DNA from: JBBRLA01 sp038231615
GTDB taxonomy: Bacteria > Myxococcota_A > Polyangia > Palsa-1104 > JAEUJZ01
Assembly: GCA_038231615.1 (NCBI GenBank)
Contig: JBBRLA010000235.1
Location: 1 to 11,497 of the forward strand
DNA: 11,497 bases
Direction of reading: 5' to 3'
In this document: positions 1-7,727 of the stretch, one piece after another
How positions within the stretch are numbered: position 1 is the first letter of the stretch
Layout: every line of letters starts with the position of its first letter
Notes under the pieces: generated by a model
Seen by the model: the letters and a program-made list of their open reading frames with translations, nothing else
Databases searched by the model: none
What the model was told of the DNA's origin: nothing
Program-made: the position numbers and the translations under genes

Positions 1-2749
1 CCGATGGGTCCAGGTCAAACCCATAGAGCCCATAGGTGTCTAGCTGCGAGGCCCAGTCCACCCCGCCCGTGGTCACCAGCAGCACCAGATGCCCCGTGTC
101 CTGCGAGATATACAGCGTCGGCGACGTCCCGATCGGCTGCACGTTCCCCCCGGGGGTCAGCCCCACGTCCGCCACCGGACTCGACCCGTTCACGTTGGTC
201 CCCAGAAGCGCATCCAGCTCCCAGATGCGCCCCTCGATGTCCGACACGTAGACCCGATCGTTGTAGCGGCTGCCCTTCTTCGACCCCAGCGCCACCGAAG
301 CCGGCAGGTCGTTCGGTACCACCGCCGGCGTCCCCGGCAGCGTCCGGCTATAAGGATGGGTCCACTGCCACAGGAGCGACCCGTCCGCCCCCCACAGCGC
401 GCTCACTGCGATCCCCGAGGGGCCCGTGGGCATGCCGCTGGCGATGATCACCTCAGACTGGAACGGGTTCTGCGCCGACGGCAGAATCGTCATCGCCGCC
501 CCCTCCGAGTTCCCCAGAAGCACCCCGCTGGCCGTCGTCCCTCGCTGCCAGAGCAGCGATGGATGCAGCGGGTCCGACACGTCCACCCCGTAGAACGACG
601 TTCCCCCCCTGCCCTGCGCGATCGTCAAGAGCGTCCGCCACCGCCGGGCGCTCCCGACAATCTCGAAGATGTCCCCCACCCGCGGCGACGCATCCAGCGC
701 CACCCCGTTGGTGCGCACGTTGGCCAGTTGGTCCCCCGGCAGGTAGCCCCACAGTTCTATCCCCGGCCCTGGCCCCGGCGTCAGGCTCCCCCCGTCGATG
801 GCGAAGGCATGCAGCATGCCGTCCCGGGCGCCCACGTAGGCCACCGTCGGCCGCGCGTCCCCCCCCGGGACCAACGCCTGCTTCCCCACCACCGCCGAGG
901 TGCTGTGGTCGATCCCGCCAAGCGCCCCGTTCTGGATGTGCTGCAAAAGCCCCTCCTGGTCGGCCGCGGAATATCCCGTCGGCAGCCCGAACGGGTTGGT
1001 GACCCCCAAAGCGGCCAGCCCGGTGTCATTCAACGGCAAAAGGGTCGCCGCCGCCCCCGCCCCCCGCGAGGTGAAGAGCACCCGGCTAGCAGCCGCCGGG
1101 ATCAGCGTTGCCGCGTCCCACTCCGTGGCGGTGGTATCGCTCAAGGTCTGCGTCCCGGTGCTCAGCGCGGTGACGTCATAGGCCCGGTAGTGCCCCAACA
1201 CCTGGGGAAAAGGCCACCCCGCGTTGGCCACCGTCGAATACGCCGGGATGACGTTGTTGTTCTCCTGATAGGTCCCCTGATACAGGTAGCTCTTGGTCCC
1301 GAAAGTCGCCAGCGTCGCCCCCGAGCGCGAAAGGTAGCGGTTGTAGAGCGTCGGGTTGGCGAAGAGCAGCGTGTTCAGCACGATGCGGATGCCCGGCGTC
1401 ACCGGGGCGTCCGCGTCGCCATAGAAGTGCCCGCCGAAATAGACGATTTGCCCCTTCTGCGGGTTGTTGTCCTTGTAGGCCATGGTCACGATGTCGACGT
1501 TGTTCTGGCTGGACAAATTGTCCGCCGAGCGGACCATGTGCAGCACCCCGGCATTCCACGGCCTCCTCGTGCTGGTCACGGTGAAGTCCTCGACCGCGCC
1601 CTGGGCCTTGAAGAAGGGGAAGTCGCCGATCTGGATGAAGGGGTTGGTCGGCAGCGGAAAGCTGATCGACGCCCCCGAGTAGTTGCGGATCGGCTGCACC
1701 GGGTCGTAGCAGGCGGCCGATGCCAGATAAGGGCCGTGGTCGTAGCCATGGGCGTTCCAGCCGTTTTGGTTCCCCGGGTAGCACGTGGCGAGCTTGTTGA
1801 TATTCAGGTTGCCCTGGGTCATAAACTCCGTGCCCGGGTTGCTCTCGAAGGAAGTGATCGACGCGCACTCGGCGAAGATCAGGCCCCCCGTGTCGGCGAA
1901 GGCGGCGAACTGCGAGAGCGCCGTAGTGTCGGCGGCGCTGCTCGTGGCTTCGTAATGAGGCAGCCAGACCACCTGGTAGTTCCCCGCAAGCGCCCCATCG
2001 GTGATGTCGGTGACGCTGAGCACGTTGAACAGGTCGCCCGGCGCGGCCGCGGTGCCGATGGCGCCAGGATAGGCCAGGCCCGCCCGGCGCAGGTACGCCT
2101 CCATCAGGGGGATGCCCTCCGAGCCGACGCTGCCCCCCTGCGAGGTGGGCGGGGCGAACACCGCGATGCGCGGCGGCGTGCCGTTCATCCGCAGGGCCAC
2201 CTGAGCGTTGAAGTTGTCGTACGCCACGTGCACCGCGACGCTGGTGAAGGCCGAGATGATGGGGTCCTCGACCAAAAGCTTCAGCACCGAGGCGGCCTCG
2301 TTGACGTCGATGATAAAGGGCGCGCCCCGGTACGAGATGCTGCTCTGCGAGGTGAAGTTCTGCACCGCATGCGTCGGGCGATCGAACATCCCCACCGCCG
2401 GGTTCACGCCCCCCGCGTGGGTCAGCGTCAGATCCACCGCGTCGATTGTGATTTTGTTGGGATCGATGATCGTGTAGACCGTGATGCCGCGCTTCAACAA
2501 AAGATAGATCAGGCCATAGGCCTTCAGCACGCCGTCGTCGGGCGACTTGCCGTCCACGCAGTACCCGGGGATCGGCTGGTCTAGGGCCGCCTGGTAGCAG
2601 GCGTCCATCGGGATGATCAGCGAGCCGGCAGAGAAGGGCCGCAGATCGGCCCGCGCAGGCAGCCCCCAAAGGACGGCCACGAAAGTAAGGACCGCCCACG
2701 CCGGCAATCGCCGATGGGCCGCCAACTTGGAGCGCAACGTTCTCGACAT
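1..2749 (-). CDS. pilY1: PilY1/PilC-like type IV pilus-associated protein, C-terminus beyond window
   Basis: The frame stays open for 916 codons from ATG 2749 to the window edge; an in-frame TGA lies just upstream, so this is the first ATG available. Residues 1-34 look like a Sec signal peptide (basic start, hydrophobic WAVLTFVAVLWGL, PARA before D35), so the product is exported. Residues about 600-916 carry hallmarks of the PilY1/PilC beta-propeller, chiefly VGARDGMLHAF near 640-650 and DRVYVSDIEGRIWELD near 831-846. PilY1 proteins act at pilus tips in adhesion and pilus dynamics. Residues about 190-460 are unlike the usual PilY1 N-terminus: PRIAVFAPP near 195, GGLIFAECASI near 290 and IVYFGGHFYG near 440 suggest a flavodoxin-like or class-I glutamine-amidotransferase-like fold (inference). 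The acidic calcium loop expected before DRVYVSD appears replaced by GSKKGSRYN. It is last of a four-gene run, 40 bases after the preceding stop. No minor pilin gene is visible. Confidence 0.85.
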   Translation of the reverse strand, partial: MSRTLRSKLAAHRRLPAWAVLTFVAVLWGLPARADLRPFSAGSLIIPMDACYQAALDQPIPGYCVDGKSPDDGVLKAYGLIYLLLKRGITVYTIIDPNKITIDAVDLTLTHAGGVNPAVGMFDRPTHAVQNFTSQSSISYRGAPFIIDVNEAASVLKLLVEDPIISAFTSVAVHVAYDNFNAQVALRMNGTPPRIAVFAPPTSQGGSVGSEGIPLMEAYLRRAGLAYPGAIGTAAAPGDLFNVLSVTDITDGALAGNYQVVWLPHYEATSSAADTTALSQFAAFADTGGLIFAECASITSFESNPGTEFMTQGNLNINKLATCYPGNQNGWNAHGYDHGPYLASAACYDPVQPIRNYSGASISFPLPTNPFIQIGDFPFFKAQGAVEDFTVTSTRRPWNAGVLHMVRSADNLSSQNNVDIVTMAYKDNNPQKGQIVYFGGHFYGDADAPVTPGIRIVLNTLLFANPTLYNRYLSRSGATLATFGTKSYLYQGTYQENNNVIPAYSTVANAGWPFPQVLGHYRAYDVTALSTGTQTLSDTTATEWDAATLIPAAASRVLFTSRGAGAAATLLPLNDTGLAALGVTNPFGLPTGYSAADQEGLLQHIQNGALGGIDHSTSAVVGKQALVPGGDARPTVAYVGARDGMLHAFAIDGGSLTPGPGPGIELWGYLPGDQLANVRTNGVALDASPRVGDIFEIVGSARRWRTLLTIAQGRGGTSFYGVDVSDPLHPSLLWQRGTTASGVLLGNSEGAAMTILPSAQNPFQSEVIIASGMPTGPSGIAVSALWGADGSLLWQWTHPYSRTLPGTPAVVPNDLPASVALGSKKGSRYNDRVYVSDIEGRIWELDALLGTNVNGSSPVADVGLTPGGNVQPIGTSPTLYISQDTGHLVLLVTTGGVDWASQLDTYGLYGFDLDPS

Positions 2750-2789
2750 GCCCCCGTCATCGACACGTCTTCAGCCCAACTTGAGCCGC

Positions 2790-3347
2790 CTACACCAGCC
2801 GCCGCAACGGGTCCAGCACCAGGCTCCGCAGGTCCTCCCCCGTGCGGATCGCCTCCAGCGGCAGCGCCAGCACGTCTGCATATTCAATGAGCGTCGGCGA
2901 CGACGGCGCCGCGGGCACCGGCGGCACCACCCGGTGCACCGTGCCGTCCAGCGGTGCGTCGCTCTGCAGCCAGAGCAGCCCCTGCCGCACGTCCCACCCG
3001 TCCCCGGGTGGTTCCCGATAGCGGATCACGCTGCCCAAAAGGATCGGCGACTGCGGCTCCGGCCAGTTCGGGTTCAGCACCTCCAACCCTTGTGGGTGCA
3101 GCAGCACTGCGATGCACAGGAAGCGCCGCGGCGCCTGCTCGCTCTGCCTCGCGTACAACCGCGAGAGCCACGTCGGCAGCCAGGATCGTGGCCGGTCCAG
3201 CGCCGCCGTGCCCTCGAAGCCATAGTGCTGCGGATGGACGCAGGCGTAGCCGTGGCGATCGAGCTGATAGTCCAGATCGCGCAAAAGAGTCGACAGGTCA
3301 TCGAAAAGGTCCAGCACCGCATCAAAAACCGGCTTCCAGCTCGCCAT
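2790..3347 (-). CDS. Conserved-looking hypothetical protein, 185 aa
   Basis: I do not recognise a family. ATG 3347 lies 3 bases after the TAA of the preceding gene, with AAAGG six to seven bases upstream as a ribosome-binding site, so translation is probably coupled. The N-terminal 35 residues are amphipathic and acidic (repeated LFDDL, LLRDLDYQLD), resembling an interaction helix. There follow a Trp/Tyr-rich core (SWLPTWLSRLY, residues 55-65), a hydrophobic beta-like stretch (RFLCIAVLLHPQGLEVLNP, 75-93) and a proline-rich loop near 141-151 (VVPPVPAAPSSP). No signal peptide or membrane segment is seen, so it is probably cytoplasmic. It lies between the CPWC-motif protein and the PilY1-like gene; a regulatory or accessory role in the same surface process is inference from position only. 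Confidence 0.8.
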   Translation of the reverse strand: MASWKPVFDAVLDLFDDLSTLLRDLDYQLDRHGYACVHPQHYGFEGTAALDRPRSWLPTWLSRLYARQSEQAPRRFLCIAVLLHPQGLEVLNPNWPEPQSPILLGSVIRYREPPGDGWDVRQGLLWLQSDAPLDGTVHRVVPPVPAAPSSPTLIEYADVLALPLEAIRTGEDLRSLVLDPLRRLV

Positions 3348-3350
3348 GGA

Positions 3351-4154
3351 TTACCTTTGTCCCTTCTCGTCCCTGCCGCCCGCCGCGCGCCGCAGCTCCT
3401 TGCGCCGCAACGTCCGCGCCCCCAGCACCAGGGCCGCGTCGCTGACCGATTCTGGCGCGAAGAAGCACCAGGGGCACTCCCGCGATCCCGGGCGCAGGGG
3501 CTCGTAGCGGCGCCTTCTCTTCAGGCCCACAAGCGAAAGCGACTCCGGCGGCCCGGAAAGCGGCCGGAACGTCCGCACCCCGTGCCGCGACAGGCGCAGA
3601 AGCAGGTCCTGCGCCGTGCGCTCCGGCGCTCGCCAGCGATCCCGCGGCGCCCGCGCCAGATACTCCGAAAGACACTCCACCAGCGAGCGCAGCCCCAGCC
3701 ACCCCAGCTCCTCCTGAGACAGTTCCAGGTCCCGGGCCAGCTCCCGCAGGTGCCGCTGCGGCAGCGAGTCATCCTCGCTCAAGTACACCAGGCAGCGCCG
3801 CCGCACCGGCAAATCCAGGCCGAAGATCTGCCGCGGGTCCGCCCGGCGCAGCGAGGAGGCGCTGTGAAGCCCCAGCTCCCGGCCCCAGTCCATCATCACC
3901 AGGGTCGCCTGCGGCGGCGGCCCGGCCTCCTCCAGCAGCACCGCCGCCACCGGCGCATGGGGCGCCAAAGGATCGTACGGCTGCCGCCCCGCCGCCCGCC
4001 GGGACACCGCGAAGGTCGCCCCCTGTGCCTTGGCCGGCAGGTCCAGCGTCCGCCCGGTGACCGCCCGCGCATGGGCCAGCCAGGGCAAGAGCAGGCTCCC
4101 TGGCGGGCACAGCCCCAGCACCGGCAGCACACTTTCTGTCAAAAGGTCCGACAC
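3351..4154 (-). CDS. Hypothetical protein with a CPWC motif, 267 aa
   Basis: No family recognised. The start is GTG 4154, 15 bases after the lipase stop, with only a weak G-rich ribosome-binding site. The first half is hydrophobic but lacks a clear signal peptide or transmembrane helix. VYLSEDDSLPQRHLRELARDLELSQEELGWLGL (about residues 123-155, continuous in the frame) gives a charged helical middle that could be a helical interaction or helix-turn-helix-like segment. The C-terminal third is very basic (KRRRRY at 212-217, RRKELRR at 250-256) and holds C227-P-W-C230. A single CxxC could be half of a metal site completed elsewhere, a redox pair, or incidental; only four other Cys are present. 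The TAA stop lies 3 bases before the next ATG, strong evidence of a shared transcript with the downstream hypothetical gene and the PilY1-like gene. Confidence 0.8.
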   Translation of the reverse strand: MSDLLTESVLPVLGLCPPGSLLLPWLAHARAVTGRTLDLPAKAQGATFAVSRRAAGRQPYDPLAPHAPVAAVLLEEAGPPPQATLVMMDWGRELGLHSASSLRRADPRQIFGLDLPVRRRCLVYLSEDDSLPQRHLRELARDLELSQEELGWLGLRSLVECLSEYLARAPRDRWRAPERTAQDLLLRLSRHGVRTFRPLSGPPESLSLVGLKRRRRYEPLRPGSRECPWCFFAPESVSDAALVLGARTLRRKELRRAAGGRDEKGQR

Positions 4155-4169
4155 GGTCGCCCCGCTACC

Positions 4170-4970
4170 CTACTTCGGACCGTCCTCTTTGCGCAACGCC
4201 CACAGCACCTTGCGATAGACCTCCTCGCTGACCACCAGCGAGGAATGCCCCAGGGGCACGGTGACCGCATGGGCCCCCTCGATCTGCGTCGCCGGCAGCG
4301 GACACACCCAGTCGCGCTCCGCGGCGATGGTGTAGTACTCCACATCGTCCGGCAGCGGCCCCGCGGCCAGCTCCTTCAGGAACTCGCTGCCCGGCAAGAG
4401 CTGCCACGAGGACGACGAAAAAAGCCCCACCGTGGCCACCCCCAGGAGCGCGGCCCATGTCCCGCGCACCGGCGAACCCATCATCACCAGCCGGCGCACC
4501 CGATTGTGCCCCCCCAGCCGCTTGATGAAATACAGGCCGATCAGCCCCCCCATGGAATGCCCGACGATGTCGATGCGCTTCACCGAGGTCTGGGCCAGGA
4601 TCGACTGGATCTTCCGGTGGATCAGGAACGCCGAGGCGCGGATGTCCCGCATGTTCAGCGCCCCCAGGTTGAACGAGACCACGCAGAAGCCGTCCTCCAT
4701 CAAACGCTGCTCCAGCACGAACATCGAGCCCCGCGTGCCCAGAAAGCCGTGGATCAAGAGCACCGGCGGATGGCTCTCGCTGACCTGGTCGAAAAACTGC
4801 TTGCGCGGGATGGTATTGCCCCGGGCCAGGTGACGCACATACGAGATGGCATGCCTGCCGCCGATGAAGTCCTGCCGCAGAGGCTCGCCATCCAGCCGGC
4901 GTACCCGGCGGTGGCCCGTGATCAGGCGAGTGACGCGGCCGACGATGCCGCCGCGCTTCGATCCGCTCAT
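4170..4970 (-). CDS. Alpha/beta-hydrolase, lipase/esterase type
   Basis: From ATG 4970 the protein is 266 aa. It has the order of motifs of the lipase branch of alpha/beta hydrolases: oxyanion-hole HG within VLLIHGFLGT (residues 70-79), nucleophile elbow GHSMGG with Ser139, a probable acid Asp220 in ERDWVCP, and a probable catalytic His242 in LGHSSL. It is therefore expected to hydrolyse carboxylic esters such as lipids; the substrate cannot be told. No signal peptide or lipobox is seen, so it is likely cytoplasmic or peripherally membrane-bound; the first 30 residues are very basic (KRGG, RVTR, HRRVRR). The frame remains open up to a TTG at 5045, which would add 25 residues, but ATG 4970 is the first ATG and gives a clean domain start. 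The downstream gene begins 15 bases after its stop, so it probably heads or sits inside the operon ending in the PilY1-like gene. Confidence 0.88.
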   Translation of the reverse strand: MSGSKRGGIVGRVTRLITGHRRVRRLDGEPLRQDFIGGRHAISYVRHLARGNTIPRKQFFDQVSESHPPVLLIHGFLGTRGSMFVLEQRLMEDGFCVVSFNLGALNMRDIRASAFLIHRKIQSILAQTSVKRIDIVGHSMGGLIGLYFIKRLGGHNRVRRLVMMGSPVRGTWAALLGVATVGLFSSSSWQLLPGSEFLKELAAGPLPDDVEYYTIAAERDWVCPLPATQIEGAHAVTVPLGHSSLVVSEEVYRKVLWALRKEDGPK

Positions 4971-5059
4971 GCCCGCGTCCCGGGCGACGTTCCGGCGGCA
5001 CACAGGCCCGACCTCTTGATACCGAGGCTCAGCGACGCGACGCAATGCATATTCACTTC

Positions 5060-5068
5060 AACATAGCA
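5060..5068 (-). promoter_or_regulatory. Candidate extended -10 element upstream of the lipase operon
   Basis: On the minus strand the sequence reads TGCTATGTT, an extended -10-like motif in an otherwise GC-rich stretch, in the gap between the propeller lipoprotein stop and the lipase gene. No convincing -35 box is visible. Transcription from here would begin near 5053, upstream of ATG 4970. Weak evidence, by eye only. Confidence 0.25.
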
Positions 5069-5125
5069 CGAGCTTGCTCACGGCGTGCCGACTTCCTTGG
5101 AGAGCGGACGGGCCCCCCGCCGAGA

Positions 5126-7429
5126 CTATTGCAGCGGCTCGATGACCGAGATGCCCTTCTCCGTGAGCGTCCACACCCGGCCCCGCACGTCCACCTGCAA
5201 GTTCAGCACATGATCGTCCAAAAGCCCCGTCCGCGTCCCGATGAAGTGCCGCTTGGTATCGTCGATCACTTCCATCACCCCGCGGTCGCTGCCGACCCAG
5301 ATCCGGCCCTCCGGGTCCCGGGCCAACGCCTTGGCCTTGATGTTGTAGTAATTCCCCTTCGGGAAAAGCCACTTCGACCCGTCGAACTGCCCGATGCCAC
5401 GGCTGGTGGCGATCCAGATCTGCCCGGAAAGCCCCTCGACCACATCGTTCAGAAGCTCCGATTCCAGGCCGTCGTTCTCGGTGAACACCTTGACCTTCTT
5501 GTCCTCCAGCACGCGCACCGCGCCGCTCTTGGACGAAAGCCAGGTCTCGTCGGGGCCGCGCCAGGCGATGGCGTTGACGTCGCTGGGGATGGCCACCCCC
5601 TCGCTGGCCGAGCTGGCCGCGCCCTTGGGCTTCTGGCGGTGGTACATCACCTTGCCGTCCTCGATGCTGACCTCGGCGGCGCCGAACTCCCGGATGTCCT
5701 GGTCCTGGTCGGTGTAGCGCAGCCCCACCCAGAGCTTGCCCCGGGGAGAGAACGCCGCGAAGCTGATCTCCGGCACGCCCCGGGGGACTTCCAGCGAGGT
5801 CACGCCCACCGGCGCCCACTTGCCCTGGGTGCCCACGCGAGAGATGCGCACCTCCTTGCTGTTGCCCCGATGCAGGGCGATGACCGCCCCGTTCAGGTCG
5901 CGCACCACCGACAGGACATGCGAGCCCTTCTCCGGGTCCACGTCGGTGATCTCGAAGGACTGGCCGTCAAACCGCCAGGCGTGGGCCCCGCCGGTGGCGA
6001 CATAGCACTCGTCGTTGGAGACGCAGGCCACCGAGAGGCGCTCGGCCCCGGCGGTCAGGTCGAAGAGGCGGAAGGGGGTGACCTTGCCCTTGGCGGCGAC
6101 ATCGATGCGGCTGGTGCCCAGGAAGCGAGTGCCGACATACAGCGCGTTGGCGTCGGAGGTGACGCTGGTGACGCCGTCGGGGAGCTTGACGTTGACCGCG
6201 TCGGTGTCGAAGCGCGGGGCGGCGAAGCCCTCGCCCCCGGGGCCGGCGACGAGCCAAGGGCGGTCGGCGGCCTGGGCATGGGGGATGGGGGATGGGCCGG
6301 CGGCCTGGACATCGGTGGACGGCGCCAGACGCAGGAAGGTGGCGGGAATCTCAGTGGGGCCCTTCTTCTTTTTTGTCCCCTGGCCCTTGCTCTTCCCCTG
6401 GCCCTGGCCCTGGCCCTGGCCCTTGGCCGGGGCCTTCAGCAGGTCGTCGGTCTTCTTGTCGTCGGGAGTCGGGGCGATGAGAACGTCCTTGGCGACCAGG
6501 TTCTTGAGCGGCTGCGCCTTGGGAGCGGCGACGCTGGCCTGGCCGACGAAGGTGAAGCGGACCGGCCCGGTGACCTTGGTGCCGGGGCCGACGCGCTTCA
6601 TCGACCACACCGACTGGCTGCTGCCCAGAAGCAGCTCGGAGCCTGCGCGGCGCACCCATTCCAGTACGCCGGGAGACTCGACCCGGTACGAGTAAAAGCG
6701 CGACCCGTCGAAGTAGCCCGCGCGGGGCCCGGCGGGGGCGTCGCCGACCACCAGGACGGCCCCGCCTTCGCCTGCGGCCATACCGCGGACGTTGTCGATC
6801 TCATTGCCCTCGGCGGCGCCGAACTGGAGCAGGTCGTCGCGCAGGACGCGCATGACGCCCTTGCCGCTGGTGCCGATCCAGACGCCGTCGCTGCCGTCGC
6901 CGGCCATGGCAGTGACCACCGTGCCGGAGGCGAAGCGTTCCCACTGCCCCTCGCGGATGCGGGCGATGCCGTCGCTGCCGCCAGCCCAGGCGACCTGCCC
7001 GTCCGAGAGGGCGACGATGCCGGCGACGAGATCGCCCACCGGGGGCGCGGGGAAGTTGGTCCAGCCGCCGTCGGCGAAGCGGGAGACGCCTTTGGGGGTG
7101 ACCACCCACACGCCGCCCTTCTGGTCGATGGACAGGGCCGTTATCTTATCCGCCGGCAGCCCGTCCGAGGTGGTAAGGACCGCGGGGGTGGGCTTGTCCT
7201 TGTCGCTCTTGCCTGGGGTCCAGCGAATGAGACCGTGGGGCGTGCCGGCCCACAGCAGGCCCCCTGCGGCGGCCAGACAGGTCACGGGAAGGGAATCCGA
7301 GAAGGAGCGGACGCGCACCGGGGCGCCCCCGACGGGCCTGGGCGGGCTGCTGCCGGTGGTGGCCGGGCTGCACCCGATAAGCGCGGCGGCCAGCCCAAGC
7401 CAGCGAACGAACCCGAGCCCCGGGGACAC
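5126..7429 (-). CDS. Beta-propeller lipoprotein (two-component regulator propeller repeats)
   Basis: From GTG 7429 the protein is 767 aa and begins with a compact lipoprotein signal (GFVRWLGLAAALIGC), with the lipidated Cys at residue 20. The frame extends to ATG 7495 or 7543, but those starts push the lipobox Cys to position 42 or 58, so I prefer 7429; no start has a strong ribosome-binding site. The body contains many reg_prop-type blades, each with a W-(I/V/A)-(G/A/V)-T...G-(I/V/L) signature: LLWAGTPHGLIRW, GVWVVTPKGVSRF, GVWIGTSGKGV, QIWIATSRGIGQF, RIWVGSDRGVMEV, RVWTLTEKGIS. A linker of Gly-Gln repeats and lysines (about residues 329-356) divides it into two halves, probably two propellers. 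Such blades usually form the sensor of hybrid histidine kinases; here no kinase, TM or output domain follows. It is likely a membrane-anchored binding or scaffold protein. It lies upstream of the lipase-PilY1 cluster on the same strand. Confidence 0.85.
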   Translation of the reverse strand: MSPGLGFVRWLGLAAALIGCSPATTGSSPPRPVGGAPVRVRSFSDSLPVTCLAAAGGLLWAGTPHGLIRWTPGKSDKDKPTPAVLTTSDGLPADKITALSIDQKGGVWVVTPKGVSRFADGGWTNFPAPPVGDLVAGIVALSDGQVAWAGGSDGIARIREGQWERFASGTVVTAMAGDGSDGVWIGTSGKGVMRVLRDDLLQFGAAEGNEIDNVRGMAAGEGGAVLVVGDAPAGPRAGYFDGSRFYSYRVESPGVLEWVRRAGSELLLGSSQSVWSMKRVGPGTKVTGPVRFTFVGQASVAAPKAQPLKNLVAKDVLIAPTPDDKKTDDLLKAPAKGQGQGQGQGKSKGQGTKKKKGPTEIPATFLRLAPSTDVQAAGPSPIPHAQAADRPWLVAGPGGEGFAAPRFDTDAVNVKLPDGVTSVTSDANALYVGTRFLGTSRIDVAAKGKVTPFRLFDLTAGAERLSVACVSNDECYVATGGAHAWRFDGQSFEITDVDPEKGSHVLSVVRDLNGAVIALHRGNSKEVRISRVGTQGKWAPVGVTSLEVPRGVPEISFAAFSPRGKLWVGLRYTDQDQDIREFGAAEVSIEDGKVMYHRQKPKGAASSASEGVAIPSDVNAIAWRGPDETWLSSKSGAVRVLEDKKVKVFTENDGLESELLNDVVEGLSGQIWIATSRGIGQFDGSKWLFPKGNYYNIKAKALARDPEGRIWVGSDRGVMEVIDDTKRHFIGTRTGLLDDHVLNLQVDVRGRVWTLTEKGISVIEPLQ
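6396..6419 (-). repeat. CCCTGG hexamer tandem repeat in the propeller linker
   Basis: Four perfect copies of CCCTGG lie end to end, followed by a CCCTTG variant, with further CCCTGG/CCCTTG-like units just outside. On the coding strand they encode a (Gly-Gln)n run. Six-base units keep the frame when copies are gained or lost, so the linker length may vary between strains. Confidence 0.8.
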
Positions 7430-7574
7430 GCCGCCCGAAGAGGGGGTGCGCCCGTCGCCAGTCCAGCGCGAAACACCGCAGGCGCCGTGGTTCATATAGG
7501 ACGGATGGGCTGCGGTAGGATTGCCCGGAGCTTTACGATACATGACGAGAAAGGTGCCGGATTGCGCGGCTCCG

Positions 7575-7601
7575 TGTCAAGCCACGCTCCCTGTCAGACA
7601 G
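7575..7601 (-). promoter_or_regulatory. Candidate -35 box with adjacent palindromic operator for the propeller gene
   Basis: The minus strand carries a perfect TTGACA at 7580-7575. The expected -10 position (about 7557-7552) reads GCACCT, so the promoter is incomplete. Ten bases upstream lies the palindrome CTGTC-A-GACAG (7591-7601), a size and place that would suit a repressor or activator site. Its transcript would start near 7545, favouring one of the downstream starts of the lipoprotein gene over ATG 7543. Confidence 0.25.
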
Positions 7602-7667
7602 ATGATCCTGTATGCACACGCAGGGTTCCACGGCGTCCTGGCATGCCGGATTCCAGGCCGGACTCCA

Positions 7668-7727
7668 TTCCTCGCTCGGTGAGAAGACACGGCCGCAGAG
7701 CGAGGAACGGCAGTGCCTGCCAGGCAC
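7668..7727. other. Structured non-coding segment with two strong hairpins
   Basis: The stretch 7544-7819 has no gene I can support. Within it, TTCCTCGCTC (7668-7677) pairs perfectly with GAGCGAGGAA (7698-7707) around a 20-base loop. Five bases later GTGCCTG-C-CAGGCAC (7713-7727) is a near-perfect 15-base palindrome. Neither hairpin is followed by a T-run on either strand, so they are not typical intrinsic terminators. Possibilities are a structured RNA, protein-binding sites, or a remnant of a repeat element; I cannot choose between them. Confidence 0.4.

Noticed and set aside
89..2584. Long plus-strand open frame of 831 codons
   Set aside because: It lies antisense to the PilY1-like gene, and its translation is a low-complexity mix of Arg, Pro, His and Val typical of GC-rich antisense frames, with no motif.
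1176..2699. Minus-strand open frame of 507 codons inside the PilY1-like gene
   Set aside because: It is a +1/+2 shadow of the PilY1 frame, Arg/Gly rich; the PilY1 frame alone gives a signal peptide and the propeller motifs.
5066..5090. Imperfect hairpin (GAGCAAGCTC nested in GCAC/GTGC) as terminator after the propeller gene
   Set aside because: The stem is short and bulged and is not followed by a T-run on the minus strand.
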